A DNA stretch of 17,905 nt from Entrophospora sp. SA101 (taxonomy: Eukaryota > Glomeromycota > Glomeromycetes > Entrophosporales > Entrophosporaceae): contig CAUDNR010004346.1 in the NCBI GenBank assembly GCA_958430865.1, positions 17,095-34,999 on the forward strand, written 5' to 3'. Numbering within the stretch: position 1 is the stretch's first letter; every line of letters starts with the position of its first letter. Both the position numbers and the translations under genes were made by a program. Below, in pieces: positions 1 to 11,100 of this stretch. The notes beneath the pieces were generated by a model. That model was not told where the DNA came from, made no database searches, and worked only from the letters and a program-made list of their open reading frames with translations.

Positions 1-97
1 ACGGTTTTTTGAACAACATTACACGACCCCTATTTAATTACCAAAAAAGGCAATGAATTTCATTCCTTTTTTGGAAACTCCTAAATAATATAACGAA

Positions 98-929
98 AAA
101 GCCTTTTAACCAATTAACCATTTACATAAAAAATCGAAAAGAATTGTAAATAATCATTTAATGAAATAATGGATCAAAAATAAAGCTTTTAACAAATTGA
201 CAATTTGTCTAAATGATCACTTGATAGAATAAAATAACAGATTAAAAAATAAAGCATTTTACTAAGGTTCCTATTCAAATAAACAAATAAAACGGATCAA
301 AAATAAAGCCTTTTAACCAATTGACAATTTGTCTAAATGATCATTTAATAGAATAAAATAACAGATTAAAAAAATAACGCCTTTTAATTAGGGTTCCTAT
401 TCAAATAAAACAAATAAAACGGATAAAAAATAAAGCCTTTTAACTAATTGATCATTTGGACATAAAAGAATTGTAAATGATCATTTAATAGAATAAAATA
501 ACATATTAAAAAAATAATGCCTTTTAATTAGGGTTCCTATATATTCAAATAAAACAAATAAAACGGATAAAAAATAAAGCCTCTTAACCAATTGATCATT
601 TGGACATAAAAGAATTGCAAATGATTATTTAATAGAATAGAATAACAGATTAAAAAAATAACGCCTTTTAACTAGGGTTCCTATTCAAATAAAACAAATA
701 AAACGGATAAAAAATAAAGCCTTTTAACCAATTGATCATTTGGACATAAAAGAATTGCAAATGATTATTTAATAGAATAGAATAACAGATTAAAAAAATA
801 ACGCCTTTTAACTAGGGTTCCTATTCAAATAAAACAAATAAAACGGATAAAAAATAAAGCCTTTTAACCAATTGATCATTTGGACATAAAAGAATTGCAA
901 ATGATTATTTAATAGAATAGAATAACAGA
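98..929. repeat. Tandem array, unit about 140 bp
   Basis: Six copies can be anchored on the word GGAT(A/C)AAAAATAAAGC at 171, 294, 421, 565, 705 and 845, with spacings of 123, 127, 144, 140 and 140 bases. A decayed half copy precedes them from about 98. The copies at 565 and 705 differ by about one base and the last copy breaks off at 929, while the left copies are shorter and more diverged. Homogeneous copies at one end and decayed copies at the other suggest recent expansion on the right side. Each unit carries landmarks such as GGGTTCCTATTCAAAT and TTGATCATTTGGACATAAAAG. No open reading frame runs through the array. It is a minisatellite-like eukaryotic repeat, and its function is unknown. 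Confidence 0.9.
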
Positions 930-1190
930 AGTTTTAAATTTTTTGCATGCAAAATTTTGAGAACCTAGGCTACAAAGTGATATAAGTTATTTGTGTTTTT
1001 ATTGTGTGCGTTTTTGCGCAATTTTTGTTTAAAAATGCACCCGACTTTTATCTAGTGAGTGTAGTATAAGAAAAAACTTTGATTTTGATCATTTGAAGGA
1101 TAGTGAATGATCTGATTTCCTTTTGGAGAAAACAATAAAATCATTGATTAATGAAAAAATTTCCTTTCGGGAAAAAAAAAATAAAATACG

Positions 1191-1432
1191 TCGATTGTTT
1201 AAGAAAAAAAAAAGCTTAGTTGATTTTTCTTAAAACAATCGAAGCTTATTCTTCTATAGCGATAGACGAAAAAAACACGAAGAAAAGATCAGGACAAAAG
1301 ATTTTAATAATCGAAATTCGCAAATGGCTTTTGATTCACACGAGGGTTCTTCTTTGCGAAGTATCTTTTTTTCTTTTAATTAAGAAAAAAAAAGCTTAGT
1401 TGATTTTTTTAACAATTGAAATTTATTCTTTT
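1191..1432. repeat. Hairpin and interrupted direct repeat
   Basis: An inverted repeat pairs TCGATTGTTTAAGAAAAA (1191-1208) with a near-perfect reverse complement at 1224-1242, which could form a stem with a loop of about 15 bases. The second arm lies inside a segment (about 1199-1259) that recurs as a degenerate direct copy at about 1379-1432; both contain AAGCTTAGTTGATTTTT followed by an AAC(A)ATTGAA-like tail. The copies are about 180 bases apart. No coding potential is visible. Confidence 0.6.
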
Positions 1433-1616
1433 ATTAAATTTATTCCATGATTTTTATTTGTGTAATCTAAAAAAAAATAAAATTAAACAGAAAAAGTAAA
1501 CTGTTAAATACAAGACGTATGACGACATACGAAGCTTCCAAAGCAAGTTTGTAAAATATACTGATGAACGTTTATCAATTATTGAATAACTTGTATCGAA
1601 ATAAGTGTTAAAAATC

Positions 1617-1885
1617 AAGATCTATGAATCTGTTTGTAAAATATATTTAATGAGCGCTTTATCAATTATTCAGATAATTATATAGGCGGGCTTGATAGTA
1701 GTGTCAAAGTCAAGATCTATTTGCAAATCAAGTTTCCAAAATGAACGGTTATTATTATAGGCGGGTTTGATCAAAGTCATAAAGTCGAGATCTATGAAGC
1801 TGTTTGTAGAATATATTTAATTGGCGTTTTATTATTATCAATTATTCAATAACTATATATGCGGGTTTGATCGGTCAAGATCTAT
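1617..1885. repeat. Degenerate repeats with AAGATCTAT and GGCGGGTTTGAT words
   Basis: The word A(A/G)GATCTAT recurs at about 1617, 1712, 1788 and 1877, and the word TATAGGCGGG(T/C)TTGAT or a close variant at 1681, 1756 and about 1857. Between them lie variants of CTGTTTGTAGAATATATTTAAT and TTTATCAATTATTCAATAAC. The units are 76 to 95 bases apart and irregular in length, so this is an eroded tandem repeat. No reading frame was found. The stretch from about 1890 to 2550 shows nothing further that I can name. Confidence 0.65.
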
Positions 1886-2554
1886 ATAATTAGATTGTTA
1901 ATAATTAATAATGGAATTTTATTATATGCAAAAAAAAATTTTTTTGAGTTGTAAATTTTATTTTATTAAATAAATTTGTTTGATTTTTTCATACATCGTT
2001 CATGTTTTCTCTTGATAGTATATCTTAAATTGGTCGCGTTTACAATCATTTTGACATTCGTTGTATTAAGGTTATTTTGATTATATCGAGAGATATGGTC
2101 AAGAGAAGAGTTAGGAAGAGAGTTATTCTTCAATCAAGTCGAAAACCAACCCTTTAAATACATTTTCGAGTAGTACGGTTTAATTTATTAGACTATTTCA
2201 AATGGTTGCTTCCAACTTCTTAAATTCGAACATTTGTTAACGAAACAACTGTTGGTGAAGTGATTGTTGACAAAATGAATCAATTACAATGTTTTATGTT
2301 AACGTTTATTTTTACGTTATCAAATTCACGATTTTGATTGGTCGATCAACAATTGCGCGGGTTAAAATTTTGTGTTATCAAAACGGTCTCTCCTATTATA
2401 TATAATAAATGATTGAATCAATTGAATCGTGTATTTCTGTTATTGTAATGCTATGAAACACTTGGCGCAGTGATATTTTTATTTTTCGACCATCTAGTAT
2501 AACGTTGTATAATGATAAATGATTTCATGGTTTGAATGTGCTCATCATCTGTAA

Positions 2555-2748
2555 ACTTGATTGCTTGAAGATGGACAGGGACGTCGTCGAAAGTTGAGTT
2601 CCGTGCGCTGAAATGGCCTGAGAGGAATTTCTCTACAAAAAAAACGAAAAAAAATGTGGGGACGGCCGTCCTATTTGAATTTTTTTGAATTGATAAAATA
2701 GACTATTATTGTCTTGACAGTGAGTAAAAGTCACGAAGCTCACTGTCA
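2555..2748. other. GC-richer intergenic patch with palindromes
   Basis: This patch stands out from the AT-rich surroundings, for example GGGACGTCGTCG near 2578 and TTCCGTGCGCTGAAATGGCC near 2600. It contains a 12-base perfect palindrome, GGACGGCCGTCC (2660-2671), and a 10-base perfect inverted repeat, TGACAGTGAG (2715-2724) with CTCACTGTCA (2739-2748), separated by 14 bases. No long reading frame, tRNA boxes or convincing snoRNA boxes were recognised. It could be an uncharacterised RNA, a remnant of a mobile element, or simply an island of different composition. Confidence 0.35.
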
Positions 2749-2774
2749 CGTTTTCGTTTAAAAACTTGTTGATA

Positions 2775-3162
2775 TATAGAAACTAAAGTGATAGGACATG
2801 TCACACTCCATGATGGAGTGATACATAACCCGGGTTGATGCCAGAACATTATGCTCCATTTAACAACCCTAATATCTGACCAAGAGTCTAAAGGGTATAA
2901 TTGGTCATCATATTGGACTTGGAGCCTGAACAGTATATTGTGAAAGATATATATTGGACTATGTGTCTTAACAATACATAAGCCAGAAAAGTCAAGGTTA
3001 TATCCATAAATTACTATTTCACAGTAGATCCTCTAATTCTTATCCAATATGCCACTTAATCCTTTAATATGTTGACATGATGATCTAGTAATCTTTTCCA
3101 AGACTGCTTTTAATTTTATAATTTGATTTTGTAACTTCTATAAACTAAAGTTAGACATGTCA
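2775..3162. mobile_element. Possible small insertion bracketed by direct repeats
   Basis: The left sequence (2775-2803, core AAACTAAAGT...GACATGTCA) recurs at 3139-3162 with only small gaps. The 335 bases between them open with a hairpin, CACTCCAT-G-ATGGAGTG (2804-2820), and are less AT-rich than the flanks (ACCCGGGTTGATGCC, GGACTTGGAGCCTGAAC). There is no reading frame of note. The layout could be a solo long terminal repeat or another non-autonomous element with an eroded, unusually long target duplication. Chance similarity in AT-rich DNA cannot be excluded, and no family was identified. Confidence 0.35.
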
Positions 3163-3722
3163 GTGTTTACTTCTATTTCAATTGGTTTTCTTATTTCACA
3201 ACAGTGCATTTTTGGGTGTCTTTTGTCATATAAGAATTCTAACACTTAGAACATATCCTTCACTATATTTAATTCACATTCTCCACTAGTTCAGCTTTTA
3301 CCTTTCCTTGTTTTGAAATATTTTACCACTTAGAGTCATCTTTTCTATTTTGCAAATGGAACAAAAACCAACAGGCATTTTAGTAATGACTTGCAAATCA
3401 AGGAATTAAAAAGTTGTTACTTTGAATAGGATGCTGAATTGAAAAGAGTATACTTGTAAAGGTAGTTAACTTGCAAGTGGACCCTAAAACAATTGCAAGA
3501 TGATCGACATAATAATAAATAATATAACGAATATAAAAGGAATATCCACCATGCTGTTTTCGGTGCGAATATACATATTTTCACACAACATACTAAAATT
3601 TCATCAACCAATCAAAATATTTTATGTAGAATTTAATCTAACAAAAAAAAATTTTTTTCGATTTCGTCGTCTTTAAAGTAAACAACAAAAATATTTATAA
3701 TAAAATAAATAGATAAATAATC
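3163..3722. other. Upstream region of the ribosomal protein gene
   Basis: No gene is supported here; the 64-codon minus-strand reading frame at 3417-3611 has no recognisable domain. A CCAAT pentamer lies at 3608-3612, about 110 bases before the RPS23 start codon, followed by an A9T7 tract (about 3642-3658). Both are plausible promoter elements for a highly expressed gene, but neither is diagnostic. The TATA-like words near 3690-3720 are not informative in DNA this AT-rich. Confidence 0.3.
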
Positions 3723-4511
<789 letters not shown>

Positions 4512-4776
4512 TTGGTTTTTTTTAAAATTATTATTATTGAAATGTAAGAAATAATTTAATATATAATTAAAAAAACCATAATCTTTTTTTTTCTCTTAAA
4601 GATTTCCAATAATTAGATTTTTCTAAAAGCATTATTTGTTACATAATTGTTTATCTGGATAAAATATAAATGCATGTATGTAAAATATTAGATGATAATT
4701 TATTTATCTTTCAATATTTAAAAATGCAATAAATACATATCAACTCAAAAATTTATTTATAATATTTGGTAAAGAA

Positions 4777-4807
<31 letters not shown>

Positions 4808-4857
4808 TCATTCATTCACATATTCGCTAATCCTTTACTAATCCTTTAATTCACTTT
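4512..4857. other. Convergent 3' spacer with (AT)14 microsatellite
   Basis: This 346-base spacer separates the ends of two convergent genes. It contains an uninterrupted (AT)14 run at 4777-4804. AATAAA at 4728-4733 is a possible polyadenylation signal for the plus-strand gene, though such words are common by chance here. No gene is seen. Confidence 0.75.
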
Positions 4858-6809
4858 TTAAGAAGAAGAAGTAGATCTTGATAGTTTCTTCAGTGAAAGA
4901 TTCCCGTCAGCTGCTTGAGCGAAGACACCCAAAATATCTGTTAAACTTACAACTCCTACAGCTTTCATTTTCTCATCAACCACCCATACACGATGTGCTT
5001 TTGTGGCTGTCAATTTGGCAATTGTATATCCTAAAGTTGATGTTGTACGGACATCAAACACCGGATACCTATCCTATATATTTGAGTAAATATATGTGAA
5101 CACATATATATTTTAAACATTATTTCTAATTGATTGTTTGATTTACCTGACCATCTTCCAATCCTTGTATACTTCTTACATGACTAACAAATTTTTGACA
5201 TGTCTTCCACATTAATGAGTGACTATAACTTCTAATAATATACTAAAAATAAAATATAGAGAATGGTTATCATCATCATTATTTCTATTCTTACAAAAAT
5301 TATCAATCATAACCATAACCAACATAAATAAATAATCAAAATAATTAATAAATAGTACAAACTTTAACATCAGTCATACTAATATTTCCAATAAGCATTC
5401 CTTCTGAATCAATGATAGCAACTGAACTTAATGCATTATCATCTATAATTATATAACAGTTAAATATATATGTTGTAATTATATATCAATATAATAATAT
5501 AATAGTGATTGTTTCACTTACTCATCATTATCAATGCATCTAGGACAAAAGAGTCTGCTTGAGCAAATATCACAGGACTTTTACCAATATCAAACTCATA
5601 AATCTAATAAAGATACATTAAATTATAAATTAAATTATTTACAAGTATCATTATCATTGTATAATATAATATATTAAAATAAAATTTTACCGTTTTAGGG
5701 AATAGGCTTTCAATTTGTGGAAATCTAGTAACCTAACAAATTAATATAATGTATTCATATAATAGGTAATAATGAATTAATTAATAAATTATACAAATCT
5801 CTTGATCATAATTGACAAACTCTCTCATCATCCCCTTACATTTTTATATAAATAATTCAACACTCCAGATTGCGACAATATTCCCTTCAGATTACCATCA
5901 GCATCCAAAACAGCAACTATCCGGATTCAACACAAGATTACAGAAGAAGAAATATAATTAATTTAAAATTTTAATTTCAAAATATTTTATAAAATAAGAT
6001 CTAACCTCTATGAGTTCCATTTCCGAATAATTCTACAACTTGTAATAAAGATGTTTCAGGATACACCGAATAAAATGGATTCTTATTGGATAAATCTATT
6101 AATTGATTAATTTGTTTATTCGTGATATATAAGTTAATAACTACGATTAACTGATAATGTAAATAAAAAAAATCATCATATTGATTATCTCTCTATAATT
6201 ATAATACCTGAAGCTAATTTAACAGGGATTGGTTGATGTTCCGTTGATAATTTTAATAAATCCTGAAATTCTTTGGTAAGTTCAGCATCAGTTTTTTTTT
6301 GTTGTTCAATTGAATTTTTCTTTTTCAAAACAATTAACAAATAAGACATCACATCTGCCCAATCAAACATCCCAACATAACTTTTAGTTGAACGATCATA
6401 AACTGGTGCTGATGATATATTGTTTTTTACAAGTATCTATATTTATTTGATTGCAATAAGAAGGAAGGAAATGTTATCTATGTGAGAATCATCTATGTAT
6501 ATCTATATAATGTTTATATAAATATATTTCTTGTGTTTACTAACATCGCATGCGCCTTCTATTGAAGTATCTCCATCACTTTAAATAATAATAATAGTTC
6601 GTTATTGAATTTCTCGTATAATTAAAAATAATTTAATAAACATGTAATTTGCATATTTACATGACAACTATTTTTTGATCATGTACGAGATCAATAGCTT
6701 TCACCAAGGTCCAGTCGTGACTTTCAGTTGTGAGCCCTTCATGATTAACCCCCATCTCCTCAGAAAAAGTTTTACGTCGTGGACTTGGTAAACCTGTTGT
6801 TGGATCCAT
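4858..6809 (-). CDS. Four-CBS-domain protein, AMPK-gamma-like, ten exons
   Basis: Coding exons, 5' to 3' on the minus strand, are 6809-6661, 6578-6545, 6436-6208, 6095-6006, 5916-5840, 5732-5691, 5603-5522, 5442-5363, 5242-5147 and 5073-4858. They join to 1095 bases, giving 364 residues. Two Bateman pairs are visible: CBS1 about 42-101 ([10 protein letters not shown]), CBS2 about 138-190 ([12 protein letters not shown]), CBS3 about 212-262 (ISMTDV) and CBS4 about 290-345 ([16 protein letters not shown]). A charged insert rich in Lys, Glu and Gln lies at about 98-125, and the C-terminus is Ser-rich. In AMPK gamma an Asp in each ligand site contacts ribose. Here it is present in CBS1 (D89), CBS3 (D259) and CBS4 (D339) but absent in CBS2 (SQSG), the same pattern as AMPK gamma. 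A nucleotide-sensing regulatory role is therefore likely. It could be Snf4/AMPK gamma itself or a related fungal CBS protein such as Sds23; I cannot decide. The ATG at 6809 is the first in frame, right after a poly-A-like leader. Confidence 0.88.
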
Positions 6810-8057
6810 TTTTTTTTTGAAAAATAGAATTTATATTTAATTATATTTCAATTTATTATTAAATCATTATTGAAGATCTTTGTTTATCATTAATTATTAT
6901 GTAATAGACCAAAAAAACAAAATGAATAAAAGGTTTGATATGAAAACAAGAAATAAACATGTGCCACTATTAATAATGTAAAATTTGAAGTTATTATAAT
7001 AGTTGAGAATCAGAATCTATAAAATTGATAGAGGCAACATGGAATCTAAATGTTAATTGAGGAAATACAGCACGTTTCAAAAAAAAGGTGGTTTGCAAAA
7101 TATTGTTTTTAATGAAAAAGCAGCCAAAATTATGTAATAAAAATTATACCAGAGGATTGGAAGATCTTAGATTATAACATAGAAAAGTTTTGAAACATAT
7201 TGTTATGTAGGCTTTAGACCAATTATTAAAGAAATTTACACATTTAAATGGTTTTTCAAATAATCAAATTCTTTTATTTTTAATTGACAAAATTCTAGAA
7301 AATCTGGAAATATGAAGATTTATATATATACTAAATACATAATCTTCAGAATTTTTGCTACAGACTGGTGTAATTTTTTGTATGATTCACATTCATATTC
7401 ACATTAATATTAAATTCGAATTAGCCATATTCAAATATAATCACTAATACTAATAATAATCCATCCATTAACTCGAAGCATAATCAATTTCTGTGACCAA
7501 TCCAAATATATCAAATAATAAAATTTCAGACTTTTTAGAGTTTGTTTTACTATAAAGCCCAATAACCTTAAAATATATAGGATCGATAACTAAACATGTT
7601 AGAGGAAAAATATTTAATTTTATTGAAGAATAATCTGACAGAGGTTTTTTTTGATTTCAATATTTTGTTGATAACCGATAAAATTAACGAAACTTTAAAA
7701 TGTATAGTAATAGTAATAGGCTCAATAACGAAACATGTCAAAAAAAAATATTTTTAAGCTGACCTTAAATTTTTTTACGTTACAAAATTTCCTTTAATGT
7801 TAAACAATTTTACACCCCAATAATGACCAAAAATTGAATGACATGATAAAAATAAATACAATGGTATTAGTAGCATTAATTAGGAAAATTAAAAAGAATC
7901 AAAAATAACAATAAATAAAAATACAAATTTAATAATTACAATAACGTTGATTGAAATATTAAAAAATAATACGTACAAAATATCTACTATACAAAATTAA
8001 AATACATAAAATCAAAATTCTAAATTAAAAATTAACACCATTCATTGTCAATGAATA
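6810..8057. other. AT-rich spacer with a diverged direct repeat
   Basis: This 1.25-kb stretch lies between the start of the CBS gene and the end of the flippase gene, both on the minus strand, so it holds the CBS promoter and the flippase 3' flank. No gene is supported. One diverged direct repeat is visible: about 7564-7615 and 7691-7754 share AAC(C/T)TTAAAAT, then ATAACTAAACATGT or ATAACGAAACATGT, then AAAAATATTT, with a short TAATAG insertion in the second copy. The rest is low-complexity A/T sequence. Confidence 0.6.
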
Positions 8058-8130
8058 TTAAACTATTTTTTGTTCTGTCTCATCATCATTATCATTATTA
8101 TCACCACCAGTTGACGATGAAGATCCTTTA

Positions 8131-8171
<41 letters not shown>

Positions 8172-11100
8172 GCTGGTAGTAGCAGTAGTAGCAGTTGATG
8201 ATGTTCTTTCAAATAAAATATTAGGCAGGGTTTTACTACGATTTAATGGTTGTGTGATTAGATAATCATCTAATAATGACAAATGACTTTTAAATGTTGA
8301 CGTTGATATTGTGTTAGATCGTTGTTGTAGTCTTTGTATTGGACTATAAACAGATTTTCTGAAAGTTTCAAATGCACTCTCTTCAACAGAAAATGCAAAC
8401 CCAGTAAATGCCTCACATATTCCTGAATCCATATGAACCATTTGATCAATAGAATTCGATGAATCTCTTGTTTTCTTTCTTCTAAGCGAATTGTTCCTTG
8501 ATGATGAAGACTGCTTGTTGTTGACTGTAATTACTTCAGACTCTAGTGGTGGTTGCAGTTGTGATAATGATGACAAATCTATGTTTGAGTCGTTGTTGGA
8601 TGATGATGATGATATCACATAGTTTGATCCATTTGTTGAATTGATGGTAATTGGTTTTGTCATTGGAATTTTTTCCTCCTCCACATGACTGCTTTCACCA
8701 TCATCATTAATAATACCATATTTTTTCATCATTTTACTTTTATAATTATTTTCTTTGAAAACTTCTTCACGAATAATGTCAGTATCAGTTGGCCAATAAG
8801 TTTTATGAAGATATTTTACTACAAATCTTGGCAAAATACTAATTATAACTGATAATGCAATTGACATCCAAAAGTCCATTTCAGTATATAGTATCCTATC
8901 AGCTCTAAAAAATCCAAACGCGTAAATGATTGCATAGAATTCTACCCACAAATAGAATGATAAGATGCTGCCGCAGATAATCACAAACGCCATCCATGTC
9001 CAATTGAAGGTGTTCAAACCAACATATAAATTAGTGGTTGCTATGACTGAAGCAGCTACCAGTGTACCTAAATCTTCTAATCCATCATTGGATAATCCAT
9101 TTGCATGAGATTGTCCGAATTGAAGTAAGCCAAATGAAACAAAGTAACAAATAATTGATTGGTAGAACGCATCTAATACATATAACCAAAATTTGGATTT
9201 TGTAAAGTCTTTTTGGAGAATTCCACGTTTGTAAAGTTGTGGATATTTTAATGAAACTTTTGCATTAACATCTTGATCAAAAGTACCTGTAAAAAACATC
9301 AATATGTTATTTTTTTAAAATATATGCTAGTTATTTTTGCAAAATATTAATAATAAAATATTTACCCAAAAACATGACAGGGAATGCTGTAAATATAAGA
9401 TTATAAAGCATTATATATGTGTAGTCGTAAAGATATTGAGCTGTAAATCTATTATTATTATTAAAATTTATTAATTAAAAGAAAATCATAAATAAAAATA
9501 TAATAATCAACCAAAAATACTATACCCGGTCCAAATTTGATACCAAAACATTGCAATTGTCCAAACAATGTTTTTGTAAAAAAAACATGATATCATTTCT
9601 GCAATTCTAATATAAGACCAACGGCCATGAACAAGTAAAAGTTTTTCCAAATATTTAAATTGTGCTATAGCAAAATCTGCTGACATTACTGCTTGGCGAC
9701 CTTCTTCACCTGCTATTCCAACACCAACATTTGCTTCTTGTATCATACTAACATCATTAGCACCTATATACAATAAGAATATAAGTATTATATATATAAT
9801 AGTATATAAAAAATCATGATATTGCTATAATTATTAGTATTACCATCTCCAATAGCTAAAGTCATTACTTTGAGACCATCTTTTACCATTTCAACAACTT
9901 TGGCCTTTTGTAATGGGCTTACACGACAGCAAAGAACACTTTGACACCTTTTTCCAAGATCCAATAAATGTTGCTTGACAGAATCATCAAGTGCATACTT
10001 GAGCGTTTCCCCATCAATTATCAATGCATGTTTATTTATTTTATCAACATCATTACCAAAAAACTTTAACATCGCTTCATGTAATTGAGCAAGTGTACTT
10101 TGCAAATCTGAAGCATTGATTATGATTAAGGTCATATCATTTTGCAATAGATTACATGCAAACCCAATATTTATGGCCGTTTCTATTTTGTCACCAGTTA
10201 ACACCCATAACTTTATTCCAGCCTTTGCTAATGTGGCTATTGTCTCAGGAACACCTTCTTGAAGCTTATCTTCAATCGCTGTACCACCCATCAATACTAA
10301 TGAATGTTCAATCAATTCGCATGCTTGTTCTATTTTCTCTTCCCTATTATCAATGCTGGCTGCTGCTTCAGCATATTTTAATGACCATTCAGCATATTCT
10401 TCATCTGGTATAATACGATACGCTAAACATAATGTCCGAAGTCCTATTCATTAATTTTTTAGAGAAATAAATTATACACATATATATGATAAATAATAAT
10501 GTATTATACGATAAATATAAAATATACAAGTATAAATACCTTCATTAGCAAAATGTTGTAAATCCAACAAAGTATCTTCACGTAACTTTAATTGACAATC
10601 CTTTTCTAACCGTTCATAAATCACACTATCAGCACCTTTACACAATAATATTATACTTCCTTCAGGTGAACGTACAATAACAGACATTCTTTTCCTATTA
10701 CTATTAAATTCCAACACATTTAACAATTCAAAATGTTTACAGTCACCCATCACTTCAATCACTAAAGTGTTTTCGAATCGTCCAGTAAATACAAATCCAA
10801 CATCTTTAGCGCATGCAACTAAGGCGGCCTCATCTGGTGATTGAGCTTTATAAACAATATTATAAGGATTATCTTCATCAGGATTTTCAACAAGCACAGT
10901 ATGACATAGTGCGAGAGCTGAAAAGAAATCTTGGATTGCTTTTGATTGTTTGTCTTTAGTTTTTAAAGCTCGAAAAAGGTTTGGATCGATAAATGAGAAA
11001 TCTGATGAAATGTATTTGTTATAAAACAGTTTTGACATTTCCTCCAACATTAATTTTTTCTCTGCATCTATATCAATTTCATCTCCATTATCTTCTTCGT

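Noticed and set aside
98..929. CRISPR-like array
   Set aside because: The units are contiguous, about 140 bases long and without unique spacers, and the window is clearly eukaryotic from its introns.
2811..3138. Definite copia-type solo LTR
   Set aside because: The TGATGGAGTGATACATAACCC start is suggestive, but I could not find a matching CA end, a 5-base target duplication or a primer-binding site, so only a generic insertion is proposed.
3417..3611. 64-codon minus-strand reading frame
   Set aside because: No recognisable domain, hydrophobic and cysteine-rich chance translation of AT-rich DNA, directly in the presumed RPS23 promoter.
4878..5099. Plus-strand reading frame overlapping the last CBS exon
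   Set aside because: It is the antisense shadow of the conserved fourth CBS domain.
10156..10413. Plus-strand reading frame inside the flippase
   Set aside because: Antisense shadow of the conserved exon that carries the TGDK motif.
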